From Gemmatimonadaceae bacterium (GTDB taxonomy: Bacteria > Gemmatimonadota > Gemmatimonadetes > Gemmatimonadales > Gemmatimonadaceae), in assembly GCA_040882285.1 (NCBI GenBank), contig JBBEBQ010000018.1, positions 62,001 to 126,000 on the forward strand: a DNA stretch of 64,000 nucleotides, read 5' to 3'. The notes beneath the pieces were generated by a model. That model ran no database searches and was not told where the DNA came from. It saw only the letters and a program-made list of their open reading frames with translations. Positions 63,010 through 64,000 of the stretch are shown one piece after another; position 1 is the first letter of the stretch; the number at the start of each line of letters is the position of its first letter. The position numbers and the translations under genes are program-made.

Positions 63010-64000
63010 TCAGCTCGCTCCTTTCTCTCGGAGGTATTCCGCCAGCGCGGTGCGCTCGCCGTACACGGCCCAGTCGAGCGGCGTTCCCTCGTAGACCTTG
63101 TCCCTCATGTCGAGCCGGGCGCCGCGCTCGACGAGCATGCGCACGACGTCGGCGTGGCTCGACCATACGGCGTGATGCAGCGGCGTGCCGTGCGAGTGGA
63201 AGCCCTCCGGATTGTACACGCTCGGATCCACGCCGGCGTCGAGCAGCAGGCGAACGACCTCGGCGTGTCCGAGCTGCGCCGCGAGAGCGAGCGACGCCTG
63301 CCGGTCGTGCGCGTCGGCGTGCGGGAGCATCCGCGCTACCTCCGCCGTTCGCCCCAGACCCGCCACCGCCGGCAGCGTGTCGACGCGCGCGCCGCGCCCG
63401 GCGAGCATCTCCGCGGTGTCCACGAACCCGAAGCTGAGCGCGGTCATCACGGCGGACTGGTAGGCGGTGCCGGGACCGTCGAGCGCCGCGCCGTGATCGA
63501 GCAGGGTCTCGGCCAGCGCGCCCTGGAGGCCGGCCGCATGCGGCGGGGAGCTCGACACGAGCATGCTGAGCGTCGTGCACTTCTCGTCGTACATGTCGGC
63601 CAGCGCGTCCGGCTCGGCCCCGGCGCTCAAAAGCAGCTGCCCGATGGCGACGGCGTTCGGCGGCGTCTTCTGCCGGTAGTCTTCCACGCCGTTGGCGGCG
63701 ACGTAGTGCAGCAGCGTGGCCTGGTGGGCGCGGGCCGAGCGCGAATGCACGAGCTTCGGATCTTTCTCGAGCATGACGCGCAGCGCGTCGATGTCGCCGG
63801 AGACGATGGCGTCGACCGCGGCCTCGAACCGCGCGACCGCCTTGTCCACGCGCACGGTCTCGGCGAACCTGGCCAGGTCTTCCCAATTCTCGAAGTGGTA
63901 CTCACGTGCCAGCACGAGCTGGGCGTCCGCCGGGGCGAGAGTCGTCGTGCGAACGGCGCTCACGGGATGGCCGCGAAAGCGGGGGTGGATCCACTTGAAC
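63010..64000 (-). CDS. Ankyrin-repeat protein, N-terminus outside window
   Basis: The frame is open to the right edge (330 residues visible). A GTG at 63963 could be read as a start, but the sequence before it (FKWIHPRFRGHP) continues sensibly, so the gene most likely begins outside. After the REYHFENWEDLARF motif come five or so ankyrin units, e.g. TLLHYVAANG, AVMTALSFGFVDTAEMLAGRGARVD, ASLALAAQLGHAEVVRLLLDAGVDP, TPLHHAVWSSHADVVRMLVERGARLD and TPLDWAVYG. Protein-binding scaffold; partner unknown. Confidence 0.85.
   Translation of the reverse strand, partial: FKWIHPRFRGHPVSAVRTTTLAPADAQLVLAREYHFENWEDLARFAETVRVDKAVARFEAAVDAIVSGDIDALRVMLEKDPKLVHSRSARAHQATLLHYVAANGVEDYRQKTPPNAVAIGQLLLSAGAEPDALADMYDEKCTTLSMLVSSSPPHAAGLQGALAETLLDHGAALDGPGTAYQSAVMTALSFGFVDTAEMLAGRGARVDTLPAVAGLGRTAEVARMLPHADAHDRQASLALAAQLGHAEVVRLLLDAGVDPSVYNPEGFHSHGTPLHHAVWSSHADVVRMLVERGARLDMRDKVYEGTPLDWAVYGERTALAEYLREKGAS

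Overview
High-GC window with about 48 tightly packed genes, frequent 4-bp ATGA/GTGA overlaps and a TonB-dependent receptor carrying an N-terminal carboxypeptidase-regulatory-like domain. The mix of a DUF4953-type metalloprotease, GH20, M3 and TolB-like lipoproteins, OtsA with a sensor-like N-terminus, ankyrin proteins of the REYxFxxW type and remnants of Pkn-type kinases suggests a Gemmatimonadota bacterium. This assignment is inferred from gene content; no rRNA or other marker gene is present.

Layout. 1-7.2 kb: a truncated outer-membrane receptor, a DinB-like protein, a GH20 hexosaminidase and a large zinc metalloprotease. 7.2-12.8 kb: tRNA-Asn, then a trehalose operon (otsA-otsB-GH15), with related palindromic elements at the 3' ends of neighbouring genes. 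12.8-17.9 kb: mostly secreted or lipoprotein housekeeping genes (M3 peptidase, NTF2-like, ChaN-like haem-binding lipoprotein, DUF1279, TolB-like). 18-24.5 kb: a complete System I cytochrome c maturation operon, ccmABCDEFGH, ending in a zinc-ribbon/TPR protein. 24.4-32.6 kb, opposite strand: haem biosynthesis (hemH; then hemA, histidine kinase, response regulator, hemE, hemN, hemY chained by overlaps).

32.7-35 kb: a cytochrome/ethylbenzene-dehydrogenase-like lipoprotein, then a DUF411 protein whose reading frame is interrupted by one in-frame UGA exactly where the first cysteine of its CGCC motif should be. A stem-loop follows immediately. This is a candidate new selenoprotein, or a nonsense-mutated gene.

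35-49.6 kb: two divergent redox clusters. On the minus strand a NapA-like molybdopterin protein, a pentahaem and a tetrahaem cytochrome, an iron-sulfur protein and an NrfD-type membrane subunit form a predicted quinone-linked complex. The NapA-like subunit has Tyr in place of the molybdenum-ligating Cys, and the iron-sulfur subunit lacks one Cys of its first cluster, features that recall Qrc and alternative complex III. On the plus strand, multihaem cytochromes (about 9, 20 and 16 haem sites) surround an outer-membrane beta-barrel protein, the layout of a porin-cytochrome conduit for electron transfer across the outer membrane.

49.6-61.8 kb: a second redox operon (Tat-exported iron-sulfur protein, NrfD fused to two cytochrome c domains, two predicted barrels carrying one N-terminal haem site each, and a stand-alone cytochrome c), facing a sigma54-type two-component system coupled to a cupredoxin gene. 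61.9-64 kb: a kinase gene remnant, MtfA-like peptidase and an ankyrin protein running off the window. Taken together, haem synthesis, haem export and attachment, quinone-linked oxidoreductases and a transmembrane cytochrome wire lie side by side, consistent with a dedicated respiratory or extracellular electron transfer island.
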